From the NCBI GenBank assembly GCA_002425185.1, contig DILT01000013.1, positions 124,001 through 188,000 of the forward strand: a DNA stretch of 64,000 nucleotides, given 5' to 3'. The DNA comes from Flammeovirgaceae bacterium UBA5585 (GTDB lineage: Bacteria > Bacteroidota > Bacteroidia > Cytophagales > Cyclobacteriaceae). The notes beneath the pieces were generated by a model, which did no database searches, was not told the origin of the DNA, and was given only the letters and a program-made list of their open reading frames with translations. How positions within the stretch are numbered: position 1 is the first letter of the stretch; every line of letters begins with the position of its first letter. Positions 25,450 through 35,113 of this stretch are shown here, in pieces. The position numbers and the translations under genes were made by a program.

Positions 25450-28400
25450 TTAAAAACCATCGTCATCTTCTTTCTTCTCCTGTTTCTTCTTTGTTGCAGA
25501 TCCTCCACTCAGATTATAAGGGACCTGAATGCCATAGTACTGGTTACGAAAGCGGTTTACAAATTCCAGGGTTTCATCTTCAGTAGCCGGTACAAAAATC
25601 ATCTCCCCGATTTTTGCCTTGCCGGAGTTGGTTCGTTTGGCAACTGTGGTGTTAAACTCCTGGTTTGAGGAGTACATCAGCAACCGGTTGTCTTCAAAAC
25701 CTAAGAAATACCACGAATCGGGCGAGGCTTTAAAGAACACATTGAATACAGGCAATCCGTCTTCATCTTTTTTGATTTCCATGAAGCCTTCAAACGCTCC
25801 GTTAATATCCTGCCGGTCAATGTTGGAAAGTCCTAAACTTCCTTCACTGTAAAAGGCTTTATGTTTAGGCGACCACTTAAAGTTTACGTTGGCAAAGGTT
25901 AGCGGCTTGGCGGTTTGTGCAATAGCACCCAGCGATACATAACCTTGTGCCGTTCGCGTTTCATAATCCTTGGCTGTGCGCTCCCCTACAATATCCGCAA
26001 TCTTATACAACAACTCGGTAGGATCGCCCAGGCCTTCTTCAGCTCCTTCATTTTTGATTACGTTTTGCAGATCGCGTGCCATGATATCAAAAGCTGTGGA
26101 CACTGCTGTGGTACTTACCATAACGAGACTGTTCATGCGTATCTCATTATTCTCCATATTGCCCTGGCCGATGGCGGTGGCCGTGAGATCAAAATCCTTT
26201 GTGCCCTTGAAAAACTTTATCGGGCCTTCAAAGCGAACGGCTGCAGTTTCATCATTGTATGCAAATACCTTCCCCGATAATTTATTTCCCGCTGCCTTTT
26301 CCCGGTCTTCAATACGGTATTCTTTACTTTCAACATCATAGTGCAAGGTGCCGCTGGGCAGAAAGAAGTCATCGTCTTCATCCAGCTTCTCGTTTAAGAA
26401 TGAGATATACAGGTTATTATCTGCAGCGGAGAAGTGAAGTCCCGCGCCAACCTTGCGGCCTTCTTCGGTAAGGGCATTATCAAAATTGATCAGCACTTCA
26501 GTTTCGTCTCCGGTTTGCTCGTACCGGATCCATGCGTTGTAGTTCTTGATTTTCTTAATGTCAAGCTTGATGCTTCCGCTTAATGTAAGCGCAGGTTTGG
26601 TGGCGTACATGATCATGTCGCCTTTGTAAAACATACCCGCTCCCAACACCAGGTGGTCGCGTTCGGCAACCGCACCGGTCGCTACGGTTTGTAACGAGGC
26701 GTTAGATTGCTTGCGGCCAAGGCCTATGCGCTTTGTGGTTTGCGTTTCGGTTACCGGTTCCAGGTGAAAATCGGTCATCTTTATGGCAAACGTGTCGTTC
26801 AAAAAGTTCACATACTGATAGGTGGCATATCCGGAAAATTCTTTTCGCGATATAACATCTACCACCCCATCGGTTAACCGGTGATAACCATTCAATGTGT
26901 CAATTACGATGGTTGTGTTTTTAAGTGTGCCGATTTTTGCATTTTCCAGAATAAGCACCTGACCGTTTTCAGGAGTGATTTTCGCATCGGCTACAATAAT
27001 GTAGGGTATGCCGCTTACTTTTAACTCTTGAGTTTTCAAATCGTACTCAGCCTTCTCTGCATAAAAGCTTAAGGAGTCAAGATCTTTTCGGGTGGTGTAG
27101 AAATATGAATTTTCGATGGGCTCATTGGCTCCTTTTGTCATGGTAATTTTCTGAGTATTCAAATCCCACCGCGCATTGGGAATGGAAGTTTTGAACTGTG
27201 CATACGGAAACTCAATAGCGGCTTCACCGGCAATCTCCGGACTTATATCCGCATAGTTCTGCGCCAGGTTAAACCGCACCCGTACATCAGTTCCGTCAAT
27301 AAGGGGTTTATTTGGATCCGCTGATTTGGCACGGAAACGTGAATGACGTGCGCCAAAATCTTTCCCGGAAAAAGTCATCTCGCGCGAGCGTATTTCCGTT
27401 CCGCGTGTATCCAACCGACCCGAGCCTGAAACGCCATTTTTAGAAACAATTACCTGACCGGTTAATTGAGCCGTGGAATCGTAAAAATTAAAAGGCGAAC
27501 GTGTATTGCGCAGCCGCATCTGGTCTTGCTTAGGCAACCATTTCATTTGGTAATCTGAAAAAGAGGCCTGTGGAAAAGTAACGGAGCCAATTTGCCTTTC
27601 CTGTATGATGGCACGATCGCCTTTAGCTACAACAGAATCGGGATAAAACACAAAGTCATTAGACCTGACCGTAGCAGCATAGTAGTTAACGACACCGGAT
27701 GATCGTATGCCGCGGTTATCCAGGCGGATAACACCGTTAAGTTTACCATCACCCTTATACAACTGATAGCCGCCCGAAGGAACTACGTGTTCAAAGCCAA
27801 GTGATTTATCGGGCATGGTGTGAAGTTTCTCTTTGAAACTTGGAAACATGCCGCTGGAAACAAAAGTACCCTTGAAGTTAATAGCCGTAGGATCCGCATC
27901 GTTCAAACTGTCCAACTTAAAGGGCGGTATCGCAAAAAATACCGATTGATCATAAACCCCATTCAATACTTCCGGGCGGTTAAAGTAGATCACACCGCCT
28001 GTTGTAGCATCCAGCCTTGGGTAGTTTGGAATGCGCATCCTTCCGGATTTATTGTTTGGCCGACTAATAAACAACGTGCCCGATGATTTTGATAAATCTC
28101 CCAACCCGCCTTCGGCAGCGGCAAGCGAATCGGCACCCACCATGGAGTTGTTGATTTTCTTGCGAATCATTTGACCTTGTGCGTTTCGCTCCATCGCAAA
28201 AAAGTTAATGGAGTCGATGTGGGTAAGGTTAATAAAGAAGCTATCGTACTTGAGCGTAAAGCTTTTACCAGTGATCTCAAAATTTCCGGCCGTGATGGTA
28301 CCGTTAAATTTGATATCGCGGTTTTGCAGTATGGTAATAACAGCACTGTCGGGTTTAATCACCACGTTCAGTGAGTCACTCACACTAAACTCTTCCACCC

Positions 28401-30222
28401 CACGAACGACCATGTTGCGGTCGGTGAAATTTATTGTTGCGTTGGGCTTGTTCGGTGAAAGTAAATCCAGTGTGGCGTAAGTGCCCGCTACAGAATGTAT
28501 CTTCAGGTTATCATAATCCGATTCACCTTTCGAGGCCAGGTATTGGATTATGGCTTTCTCTTTAACGATTACCAAATCACCTTGCGGCCAGTACTCCACC
28601 AAACCCTTTTGTGCCAGAAACTCGATGGCCTTTTGTGTAGCCAGAATATCAATTCCATAGCGCTGGGCAATGTCGCCCGTATGGAGTTCGCGGGTATTAT
28701 TCTCGATACAGTAACGGGCGATAATACCGAGTGGATGAAAATTGAATCCCACACCTTTCAGCGCAGCATAATCTAATGGATCGTAATAATCTGCGGATTC
28801 AATAACCATAGGTGCCATACCACTGCCCATTTGGGCATAAATATCAAGGCTGTCAGTTTTCAGATCCCAGCGAATCATGTTGGCCGAAAAATCCATGTTG
28901 AAAAAAGTTGCCGTAAACGGAGTGTTGCGCATGCTACCCTTTTCTCCCTGCACGATTATTTTCTCCTTACTGTAATCATAGCGCAGGCGAACAGCATGGT
29001 GGTTAATCGAATCATTCTCCTGAAAGATGGTAAACACTGAACGATCGGCAGCAACTGTTGAATCTTTAAAGAAAAATTCTTTTGAACGAGCCTTAAACTT
29101 TTTATTACCAATGCTATCGAGAACCAACAGCGTTGCCAGGTCACCGTTTACATTGTTGCTTTTTACCAATGGGCCATGCAGTGAAAATCCACCGGTGTAT
29201 TTCATGCGTTCCGTCCCCACGCCCTTAATCTCCAGGTTTGATTCATACGAAGTAAACCGTGGATACGATGAAGCAACAGAATCCTTACGCGCCTGCGACC
29301 GGAATTCAAACTTACCGGCTATAGGTCCCGGTGTTTTGCCAGCGTAGTTCAGCATTACCAAATCCGATTTCAGTTCAGGTTTGCGAACATTAAAATTGTA
29401 TTCCTTAAAATTGGCGTACACCTCATCGGGATTAAGCCCGGCTGGCGACCAATCAAATCTTCCTTCTTCACCTACAAACAAATTATCGGTAAGTGAAAAA
29501 ACTCCTTTGGTATTGCGAAAGGAAACCGAATCATAGGCGGTTACAAAATTCAGCGTTACCCGGTTAAAACGTATAACAGCACCTTCAACCAAGGGAGGTG
29601 GTGGTTGGGTCATCCAATAAGGGGTAGTATCTATGGGTAAAGTTTCCTCCTCTTCAGGCCAATCGTTCCAGTTATCATAATTATCCTGAGCCTGAGCGGT
29701 GGTATCAATTGGAGGAGGAATGTATTCCAGAAACTCAAACGTATAGTCATCATCGCGCGCATACAAACGATAGGTTTTATCGAAATGCAAAGCGTGATGT
29801 TTAAAAAAGGTATTGGAAGCGATCAGAAATTTTTGTGCTTTGTCAGGCTTATAATTGTCAACAACCTTATCCACCACGGTAAGGAAGGCATTGAGTTTTT
29901 GAGGGTCAGCTCCTTCTACATTCACCGCATTCACCAGGGCACCGAAGTATTGAACGAAGTTGGGGCGAAGTTTATAGCCCTTGCGCTTCATCCGGTAAAA
30001 TTGCTTTTGAATGTGTTGCTGCTGATCAAGCCCCAAGGTGTTCCAGGCGAGCGGGAAAGCCTTACCAATCACTATCCCCTCTGTGCTGCGTGTACTCTCT
30101 AAAGCATAGCCCACACTGTCCGGAAAGTTCAGGACAATCGTTGTTTTCTTTCCGCTCTGCCCAAAGGCAATTGAAGCCGAGAAGAAACAACTGTAAAAAA
30201 GATATTTGAGTGTTGGATTCAC
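25450..30222 (-). CDS. giant exported beta-rich protein of unknown function (1590 aa)
   Basis: A signal peptide (about 1-22) leads into a helical N-terminal region, an acidic Pro-rich linker (about 165-215, IPPPIDTTAQ then WPEEEETLPIDTTPYW) and more than 1000 residues of short repeating beta strands. The stretch about 400-1500 reads like an OstA/AsmA/TamB-type beta groove (repeats such as FTATFFNMDFSANMIRWDLKTDSLDIY). An internal segment near 510-565 looks like a winged helix (TGDIAQRYGIDILATQKAIEFLAQKGL). The C-terminus is Lys/Asp-rich. No catalytic motif. Lipid or lipopolysaccharide transfer across the envelope is an inference from the fold pattern. I know no named family member. Confidence 0.7.
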   Translation of the reverse strand: MNPTLKYLFYSCFFSASIAFGQSGKKTTIVLNFPDSVGYALESTRSTEGIVIGKAFPLAWNTLGLDQQQHIQKQFYRMKRKGYKLRPNFVQYFGALVNAVNVEGADPQKLNAFLTVVDKVVDNYKPDKAQKFLIASNTFFKHHALHFDKTYRLYARDDDYTFEFLEYIPPPIDTTAQAQDNYDNWNDWPEEEETLPIDTTPYWMTQPPPPLVEGAVIRFNRVTLNFVTAYDSVSFRNTKGVFSLTDNLFVGEEGRFDWSPAGLNPDEVYANFKEYNFNVRKPELKSDLVMLNYAGKTPGPIAGKFEFRSQARKDSVASSYPRFTSYESNLEIKGVGTERMKYTGGFSLHGPLVKSNNVNGDLATLLVLDSIGNKKFKARSKEFFFKDSTVAADRSVFTIFQENDSINHHAVRLRYDYSKEKIIVQGEKGSMRNTPFTATFFNMDFSANMIRWDLKTDSLDIYAQMGSGMAPMVIESADYYDPLDYAALKGVGFNFHPLGIIARYCIENNTRELHTGDIAQRYGIDILATQKAIEFLAQKGLVEYWPQGDLVIVKEKAIIQYLASKGESDYDNLKIHSVAGTYATLDLLSPNKPNATINFTDRNMVVRGVEEFSVSDSLNVVIKPDSAVITILQNRDIKFNGTITAGNFEITGKSFTLKYDSFFINLTHIDSINFFAMERNAQGQMIRKKINNSMVGADSLAAAEGGLGDLSKSSGTLFISRPNNKSGRMRIPNYPRLDATTGGVIYFNRPEVLNGVYDQSVFFAIPPFKLDSLNDADPTAINFKGTFVSSGMFPSFKEKLHTMPDKSLGFEHVVPSGGYQLYKGDGKLNGVIRLDNRGIRSSGVVNYYAATVRSNDFVFYPDSVVAKGDRAIIQERQIGSVTFPQASFSDYQMKWLPKQDQMRLRNTRSPFNFYDSTAQLTGQVIVSKNGVSGSGRLDTRGTEIRSREMTFSGKDFGARHSRFRAKSADPNKPLIDGTDVRVRFNLAQNYADISPEIAGEAAIEFPYAQFKTSIPNARWDLNTQKITMTKGANEPIENSYFYTTRKDLDSLSFYAEKAEYDLKTQELKVSGIPYIIVADAKITPENGQVLILENAKIGTLKNTTIVIDTLNGYHRLTDGVVDVISRKEFSGYATYQYVNFLNDTFAIKMTDFHLEPVTETQTTKRIGLGRKQSNASLQTVATGAVAERDHLVLGAGMFYKGDMIMYATKPALTLSGSIKLDIKKIKNYNAWIRYEQTGDETEVLINFDNALTEEGRKVGAGLHFSAADNNLYISFLNEKLDEDDDFFLPSGTLHYDVESKEYRIEDREKAAGNKLSGKVFAYNDETAAVRFEGPIKFFKGTKDFDLTATAIGQGNMENNEIRMNSLVMVSTTAVSTAFDIMARDLQNVIKNEGAEEGLGDPTELLYKIADIVGERTAKDYETRTAQGYVSLGAIAQTAKPLTFANVNFKWSPKHKAFYSEGSLGLSNIDRQDINGAFEGFMEIKKDEDGLPVFNVFFKASPDSWYFLGFEDNRLLMYSSNQEFNTTVAKRTNSGKAKIGEMIFVPATEDETLEFVNRFRNQYYGIQVPYNLSGGSATKKKQEKKEDDDGF

Positions 30223-30320
30223 CTGAACTTAAACCTTCGAAATTCGCAAATAATGCCCAAATAAGCTAAAAAGCTTTACCGCATGAGGGTTTAACGGCCG
30301 GAAAGGCGGTTCCGTACAAG

Positions 30321-31157
30321 CTAATGGATTATCTTTTCCAGTAGCAGACAGGCCCATTCATCACGGGTATCAAATCCCTCCTTGCGAAGATCATACCGCT
30401 GGGCTTCGTGCAGCAACTCGGGTATGTCTTTTTCATAGAAGCCACTCAGTAGCAACTTTCCGCCCGGCTTAAGACAAGCTGCATATTCGTGCATTTCTTC
30501 CAGCAGAATATTTTTATTGATGTTGGCCAGCATGATGTCAAAGCTTTCAGAAAAAGTAAACTCACTGATTTTGCCTTGCCGGATGTTGATGTTTGCACAT
30601 TGATTTACCTCAGCATTCTCATTGCCGTTTTCTACACTCCAACTATCAATGTCAAAAGCTTCTACTTTTCTGGCACCAAGTTTTGATGCCATAATGGCCA
30701 GTACGGCCGTTCCGGTACCGGCATCCATCACCAGTTTATTCTTGTGATCGATATTGAGTTGGGCTTTCAGCATCAGGTGTGTGGTTTGATGATGCCCTGT
30801 GCCAAAAGACATTTTTGGCGTGATGATGATTTCGTAAGGATATTTTCTTTCAGGTTTATGAAAGTGGGCGCGAATGATTATGGTATCATCAACAATAATG
30901 GGCTCATAACTTTTTTCCCATTCTTCATTCCAGTTTTTCTTTTCAACCCTGTCGATATAAAAAACAACTGCGGTTACCGGGGTGTATTTTTCCTTTATTT
31001 CCTGAAGCTTCTGCTTGTCGTATTGATTTTGTTCAGCAAAGGCTTCAAACCCATTTTCGGTTTCCATGAATGTGTCAAATCCTGTTTCGGCTATTTCAGC
31101 CATGAGGATTTCTGAAAAGTCGGGGGTACAGATTACCTGGAGGCGGGAGTAGTACAT
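30321..31157 (-). CDS. prmA: ribosomal protein L11 methyltransferase
   Basis: PrmA trimethylates ribosomal protein L11 using S-adenosylmethionine. The 278-residue protein has an N-terminal substrate-recognition half and a C-terminal Rossmann methyltransferase with KMSFGTGHHQTT (typical PrmA loop), motif I VMDAGTGTAVLAI, EAFDID at the end of strand 2 and the LANINKNIL motif IV. The family length and motifs are complete. It lies between tpiA and the giant protein gene on the same strand. Confidence 0.93.
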   Translation of the reverse strand: MYYSRLQVICTPDFSEILMAEIAETGFDTFMETENGFEAFAEQNQYDKQKLQEIKEKYTPVTAVVFYIDRVEKKNWNEEWEKSYEPIIVDDTIIIRAHFHKPERKYPYEIIITPKMSFGTGHHQTTHLMLKAQLNIDHKNKLVMDAGTGTAVLAIMASKLGARKVEAFDIDSWSVENGNENAEVNQCANINIRQGKISEFTFSESFDIMLANINKNILLEEMHEYAACLKPGGKLLLSGFYEKDIPELLHEAQRYDLRKEGFDTRDEWACLLLEKIIH

Positions 31158-31296
31158 AAGGTAATTTGAAGATTTGAAGATGAGTTGATTAGTTGATTGT
31201 TGTGTATGAGGGTTTTGTAAAATTGAAACGTTTTGTGAGCCATGCCAATTAACTCCATCTTCAAATTTTCAAATCGTCACATTTTCAAATCAATTT
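31158..31296. repeat. AT-rich imperfect inverted repeat between prmA and tpiA
   Basis: Two inverted copies of a block reading GAAGATTTGAAGATG (about 31170-31188) and its complement CATCTTCAAATTTTC (about 31257-31275), with imperfect flanking, frame this gap. It is the kind of low-complexity hairpin seen dispersed in Bacteroidota and may limit read-through. Confidence 0.4.
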
Positions 31297-32058
31297 TTAA
31301 ATTGATTTAATAATCTCCACAAACTCACGCGACTTTAAGGAGGCACCGCCTACCAGTCCGCCATCAACATCAGCACACGCGAATAACTCTTTAGCGTTGG
31401 CAGCATTCACGCTTCCGCCATATAAAATAGAAATAGAATCAGCCACAGCCTGACCATACTTGCCGGCTAAATGTTTGCGGATTACAGCATGCATATCCTG
31501 CGCTTGCTGCGAAGAGGCCGTTTTACCAGTACCAATGGCCCACACCGGTTCATACGCAATTACAATCTTCTTAAGCGATTCTTCATTCAAATGAAACAGC
31601 GCTTCTTCAATTTGTCTGCAAACCAGCGCTTCATGTTCATTGCGCTCACGTACTTCCAAAGGCTCGCCACAACAGAAAATTGGAATCAATCCATGTTTTA
31701 AAGCAACATCAACCTTCTTCGCCAGCAGTTTTCCGTCTTCACCAAAATATTGTCTTCGTTCGCTATGCCCCAATATTACATATGGAACATCCATACTCTT
31801 TAACATAACAGATGAAACTTCACCAGTATAGGCACCTGCTTCATGTTCGCTGGCATTCTGTGCCCCAACGGCAATACGGCTACTAGTACCTAAGATGTTT
31901 TTTACCGGAATCAAATATGGAAAAGGTGTACACAGTACAACCTTTACATCACCCTTCACTTCATCGGCAACCATGCCCATAATTTCTGACGTAAGGGCTT
32001 TAGCCTCATCCAGGGTTTTATTCATTTTCCAGTTACCGGCAACAATTTTTGATCGCAT
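31297..32058 (-). CDS. tpiA: triosephosphate isomerase
   Basis: TpiA interconverts dihydroxyacetone phosphate and glyceraldehyde 3-phosphate in glycolysis. All catalytic parts are visible: Lys in VAGNWKMNKT, His in GHSERRQYF, Glu in AYEPVWAIGTG and the phosphate-binding LYGGSVNAANA loop. The ATG at 32058 gives the standard N-terminus MRSKIVAGN and a 253-residue enzyme. An upstream in-frame ATG (32079) adds seven residues not typical of the family. Confidence 0.96.
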   Translation of the reverse strand: MRSKIVAGNWKMNKTLDEAKALTSEIMGMVADEVKGDVKVVLCTPFPYLIPVKNILGTSSRIAVGAQNASEHEAGAYTGEVSSVMLKSMDVPYVILGHSERRQYFGEDGKLLAKKVDVALKHGLIPIFCCGEPLEVRERNEHEALVCRQIEEALFHLNEESLKKIVIAYEPVWAIGTGKTASSQQAQDMHAVIRKHLAGKYGQAVADSISILYGGSVNAANAKELFACADVDGGLVGGASLKSREFVEIIKSI

Positions 32059-32139
32059 ATGAAACAGTTTTAAAAACAAAGATAGTACAAAGGTGCAACC
32101 TCAACCTAGCGCTTGTAGTCTTAGTGGAAACAATCGTTT

Positions 32140-32856
32140 GTGAACCTTCATCTCAACGCTAAAAATCTTTTTGCCTTCTTTCTCTTTGCCATGCTGATGG
32201 GTGAAGCCCATGAAATAGCACATTTTATTGTGGGTAAGATTATTTGTGGATGTTGGCCCGAATATCGCGACTTCAACGCCTGGAGAATTTGTCAGTCGTG
32301 CAAGGAAAGCAATGTGCATTGGTACTGGCCAACTGCCGCTGGGCCTATATTTTCCATGACACTGGCATGGATCGGAATGCTTTTGCTCCGTAATGATGAT
32401 TCAAAGATGCAATCCTTTGGCTTTGCATTAATCTGGGCCAATGTACCGCAAGCACGTATTATTACGGTATTTATGAATGGCGGAGATGAGCGATTGGTGC
32501 TGCGCAACCTTACGCTTGGAACCGAGGCTGAACCTTATTTCCACTGGGTGGCATGCACAGTTGTTTTAATTATGGCGCTTCCCCCAATTATCGCTTCCTT
32601 CCGGGCAGTAAAGAACAAAAGGGGTTGGCTCTACAACATTGGTTTTATGATTTTACCCCTGCTGGTTTTTGGCACTTACGGATTTGTTTTTCTGAATGGC
32701 TTGTTGGAACGTGGATTTCTTGCTGAAGTGTGGATTATGGGAACTCCACTATTTATTACCCTGCACACAGCAATGGTATTGATTATACTTCTACTTTTTT
32801 TCAGGAAGCATCTTTTTCTATTGGTGAGAAATAATGAGCGAAGACTCTCTGTTTAA
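32140..32856 (+). CDS. membrane protein with HExxH motif, M50-like
   Basis: GTG at 32140 is the likely start, since a TAG lies in frame at 32122-32124 and no ATG precedes the first helix. The 238 residues contain about six hydrophobic helices. The first carries HEIAH (residues 24-28), the zinc motif of site-2-type proteases, and a Gly-Pro pair near 68 (TAAGPIFS) may play the role of the second M50 motif, but no clear Asp ligand can be assigned. A pair of Cys in ICGCW and CQSC could bind metal. Function is unproven; it could be an inactive homologue. Confidence 0.6.
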   Translation: MNLHLNAKNLFAFFLFAMLMGEAHEIAHFIVGKIICGCWPEYRDFNAWRICQSCKESNVHWYWPTAAGPIFSMTLAWIGMLLLRNDDSKMQSFGFALIWANVPQARIITVFMNGGDERLVLRNLTLGTEAEPYFHWVACTVVLIMALPPIIASFRAVKNKRGWLYNIGFMILPLLVFGTYGFVFLNGLLERGFLAEVWIMGTPLFITLHTAMVLIILLLFFRKHLFLLVRNNERRLSV

Positions 32857-32870
32857 AACCTGCTAAAAAT

Positions 32871-33884
32871 TTATTTCTTCACTGGCTTATACCTCGATTC
32901 CTTAAATAATTTGTCAGCATCACTCATTTCCATCAGTTGTGGCAACGATGTTTCCGGATGCGCTTTCATATAACTTTTCACAATCTCCCAACCTACCCAC
33001 TGCGCAATCCTGCCGGGGCATTTCTCTCCCACTTCAATGGTAAAAGGCCGCTCACCTAAAAAACGTTGCTTCACCATATGGTTGGTGGAATATAACACCT
33101 GGTCTTCAATGAGCCGGTACCAGATCATATCCTGATTTTCTTTAGCGCCCTTAATTTCATCACCGGTATACCAAATAAAAACACTATCGGGTACGCAGGG
33201 TAACATGTGCTTGGCAAAATAATACGACTTGCCAAAAGCCATCATATCGGCTATGGCACGCTCATCGGCCAGATCGTTATAACCAAAGCGGTTCATGCCA
33301 TATAGCAGCATGGTTGAGGGCACAATATTTTGCTTTACATATTGCCGCAGCAGGTACTCGTACATATTGGGGCGGTACTTGGCGCCAGGTCCCAGAAAAT
33401 AATCAAGGCTTACGATAATCAGGGAATCACTCACCAGCATATCGTTGTCGAGACCGGTAACCAGGGTTTGAATGCGTGGCAGTTTCGCCTCGGGGTAATA
33501 GTAGCGCATGTTGCTAAAGGCTTCTTCAAATTGATTTTTCAATTCACGTTCATCCCCAAACACACGCTTTACATCCGCGCGTAACGTATCCAGGTAGTTG
33601 TTGGTAAAACGTTTGTATAGCTCATCCAAAAAAACCGAATCGTTGGGGTACATGGACCTGCGTAAAAAATAATCGCGGATGACCGGGTGCCGGCTTAAAA
33701 AAGAAACCAACTCAGCTTTGGTGCCGATGTTCACCACGGAATCGGAAAGTGAAATAAATTCCAGCGAAACCCTATCCTTTACGGGAGGTACAAAGGCACA
33801 CGTTTCTTCCTTATCCCGGCCACAGCGCACCAAAAGGGTAATCAATGTGGCCATTAACAAAATTAATTTTACAGGGTTTTGCAT
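32871..33884 (-). CDS. gldB: gliding motility lipoprotein GldB-like
   Basis: The N-terminus MQNPVKLILLMATLITLLVRC ends in a lipobox with Cys21. The 337-residue length and the conserved C-terminal block FTIEVGEKCPGRIAQWVGWEIVKSYM with the downstream KLFKESRYKP match GldB, a lipoprotein needed for gliding and type IX secretion in Flavobacterium. GldB is related to zinc peptidases but lacks HExxH, as here. It is the second gene of a pair after the DUF6702 gene, six bases away. The rest of the gld set is not in this window. Confidence 0.75.
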   Translation of the reverse strand: MQNPVKLILLMATLITLLVRCGRDKEETCAFVPPVKDRVSLEFISLSDSVVNIGTKAELVSFLSRHPVIRDYFLRRSMYPNDSVFLDELYKRFTNNYLDTLRADVKRVFGDERELKNQFEEAFSNMRYYYPEAKLPRIQTLVTGLDNDMLVSDSLIIVSLDYFLGPGAKYRPNMYEYLLRQYVKQNIVPSTMLLYGMNRFGYNDLADERAIADMMAFGKSYYFAKHMLPCVPDSVFIWYTGDEIKGAKENQDMIWYRLIEDQVLYSTNHMVKQRFLGERPFTIEVGEKCPGRIAQWVGWEIVKSYMKAHPETSLPQLMEMSDADKLFKESRYKPVKK

Positions 33885-33890
33885 AGAAAA

Positions 33891-34382
33891 TTATTTATCA
33901 AATGTTAGCGTTCCGGATGGATTGTTTCGCATCAGCCGAAGGCTTTTGGTTTTTCCGCTTACGGTAACATGCACGATGTTCGACTGATCGTCATAGGTTT
34001 CCAGGATAACACTATTCATTATGGTAACTGCCTTAAAGTTTTTTACCTGCGAAACCTGAATGTAAAAAACTAATGCCTCACCATCGAACTCAGAACCCAG
34101 GTAGTTCAATCGCTGCACCTTGTCCCCCAGCGTAACCTGAAACCGCTTCAGAATATATTCTTTAGCAAGTTCATCTGTTGTTGTATTTGTTGGCGGATGA
34201 AGCAGGTCTAGTTCCGGCTCGTTCCGTGCTTTCCTGATGGATGTCTCCAGATCATCGGCAAAAATCCGCATCACAATTTCCAGTTCCTTTTCCTTTTCAT
34301 CAAACTCAATTTCGGTAACCGAAATATGAATAGGATGAGCGGGTGCCCAAAGACTGAGCAGGAAAGCAAAAAGAATAACCAT
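33891..34382 (-). CDS. DUF6702-like exported protein
   Basis: The short hydrophobic start (VILFAFLLSLWAPAHP) is a signal peptide. The mature 145 residues are beta-rich with the pattern HISVTEIEFDEKEKELEIVMRIFADDLE typical of DUF6702 proteins, which sit beside HupE/UreJ and M1 peptidase genes in Bacteroidota. Both occur here just across a divergent promoter. A role with the HupE channel (metal or urea-related) is only a contextual guess. It is six bases upstream of gldB and probably co-transcribed. Confidence 0.7.
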   Translation of the reverse strand: MVILFAFLLSLWAPAHPIHISVTEIEFDEKEKELEIVMRIFADDLETSIRKARNEPELDLLHPPTNTTTDELAKEYILKRFQVTLGDKVQRLNYLGSEFDGEALVFYIQVSQVKNFKAVTIMNSVILETYDDQSNIVHVTVSGKTKSLRLMRNNPSGTLTFDK

Positions 34383-34497
34383 AGTCAGAAGAATGCAAAA
34401 ATAACTAAAACCGTGAAGCTGAAGGATAACCTCCCATCATTATACTGAATGAAACTTTCTCAAATAGCATTATACTTGCAGGTTTTTTATAAAACCC

Positions 34498-35082
34498 ATG
34501 AGTGAGTTTCAACTGTACTTTACCTTAGGGAAGGATCACATTCTTGATTATGCTAACGGGTACGACCACATCTTGTTTGTAGTGGCCTTGTGTGCCATAT
34601 ACCTGATGCGCGACTGGAAGAAACTTTTGATCCTGGTCACGGCTTTTACCATCGGGCATTCCATCACGCTGGCGCTGGCTACCTTAAAGATTATTGTAGT
34701 AAACAGTGACCTTATTGAATTTCTGATTCCACTAACCATTTTCATTACAGCGTTCTCCAACATTTTCCGAAGAACAGAGGTGACCGACCGCACCACTTAT
34801 ACTAACTATGGCTATGCCCTTTTCTTCGGCCTAATACATGGTATGGGGTTTTCAAACTATCTGCAGGCCATATTGGGTAAAAACAAAAGTATTGTATCAC
34901 CGCTTTTTGCCTTTAATGTAGGCCTTGAAGTAGGTCAGATAATAATCGTTTCCATCTTTATGGTCATCAGCTTTATATTGGTCGACCTTTTTACCCTGAA
35001 CCGGAGAGACTGGAAACTTGTAATCTCCTCTGCCATTGCAGGCATTGCACTGGTGCTTATGAAAAATACATATCCCTGGTAA
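34498..35082 (+). CDS. HupE/UreJ-family membrane protein
   Basis: The 194-residue protein has about six transmembrane helices and the family-typical histidines and glycines: NGYDHILFVVALCAIYLM, TIGHSITLALATL and FFGLIHGMGFSN. HupE/UreJ proteins are linked to nickel uptake and to hydrogenase or urease clusters elsewhere, but in this phylum they travel with DUF6702 and M1 peptidase instead. The next gene starts 31 bases downstream in the same direction. No hydrogenase or urease gene is present in this window. Confidence 0.85.
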   Translation: MSEFQLYFTLGKDHILDYANGYDHILFVVALCAIYLMRDWKKLLILVTAFTIGHSITLALATLKIIVVNSDLIEFLIPLTIFITAFSNIFRRTEVTDRTTYTNYGYALFFGLIHGMGFSNYLQAILGKNKSIVSPLFAFNVGLEVGQIIIVSIFMVISFILVDLFTLNRRDWKLVISSAIAGIALVLMKNTYPW

Positions 35083-35113
35083 ATCATTTAACTATTCAGA
35101 TCAATACACACAC

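Noticed and set aside
25915..26341. overlapping plus-strand frames of about 120 residues
   Set aside because: Both are shadows of the giant exported protein gene.
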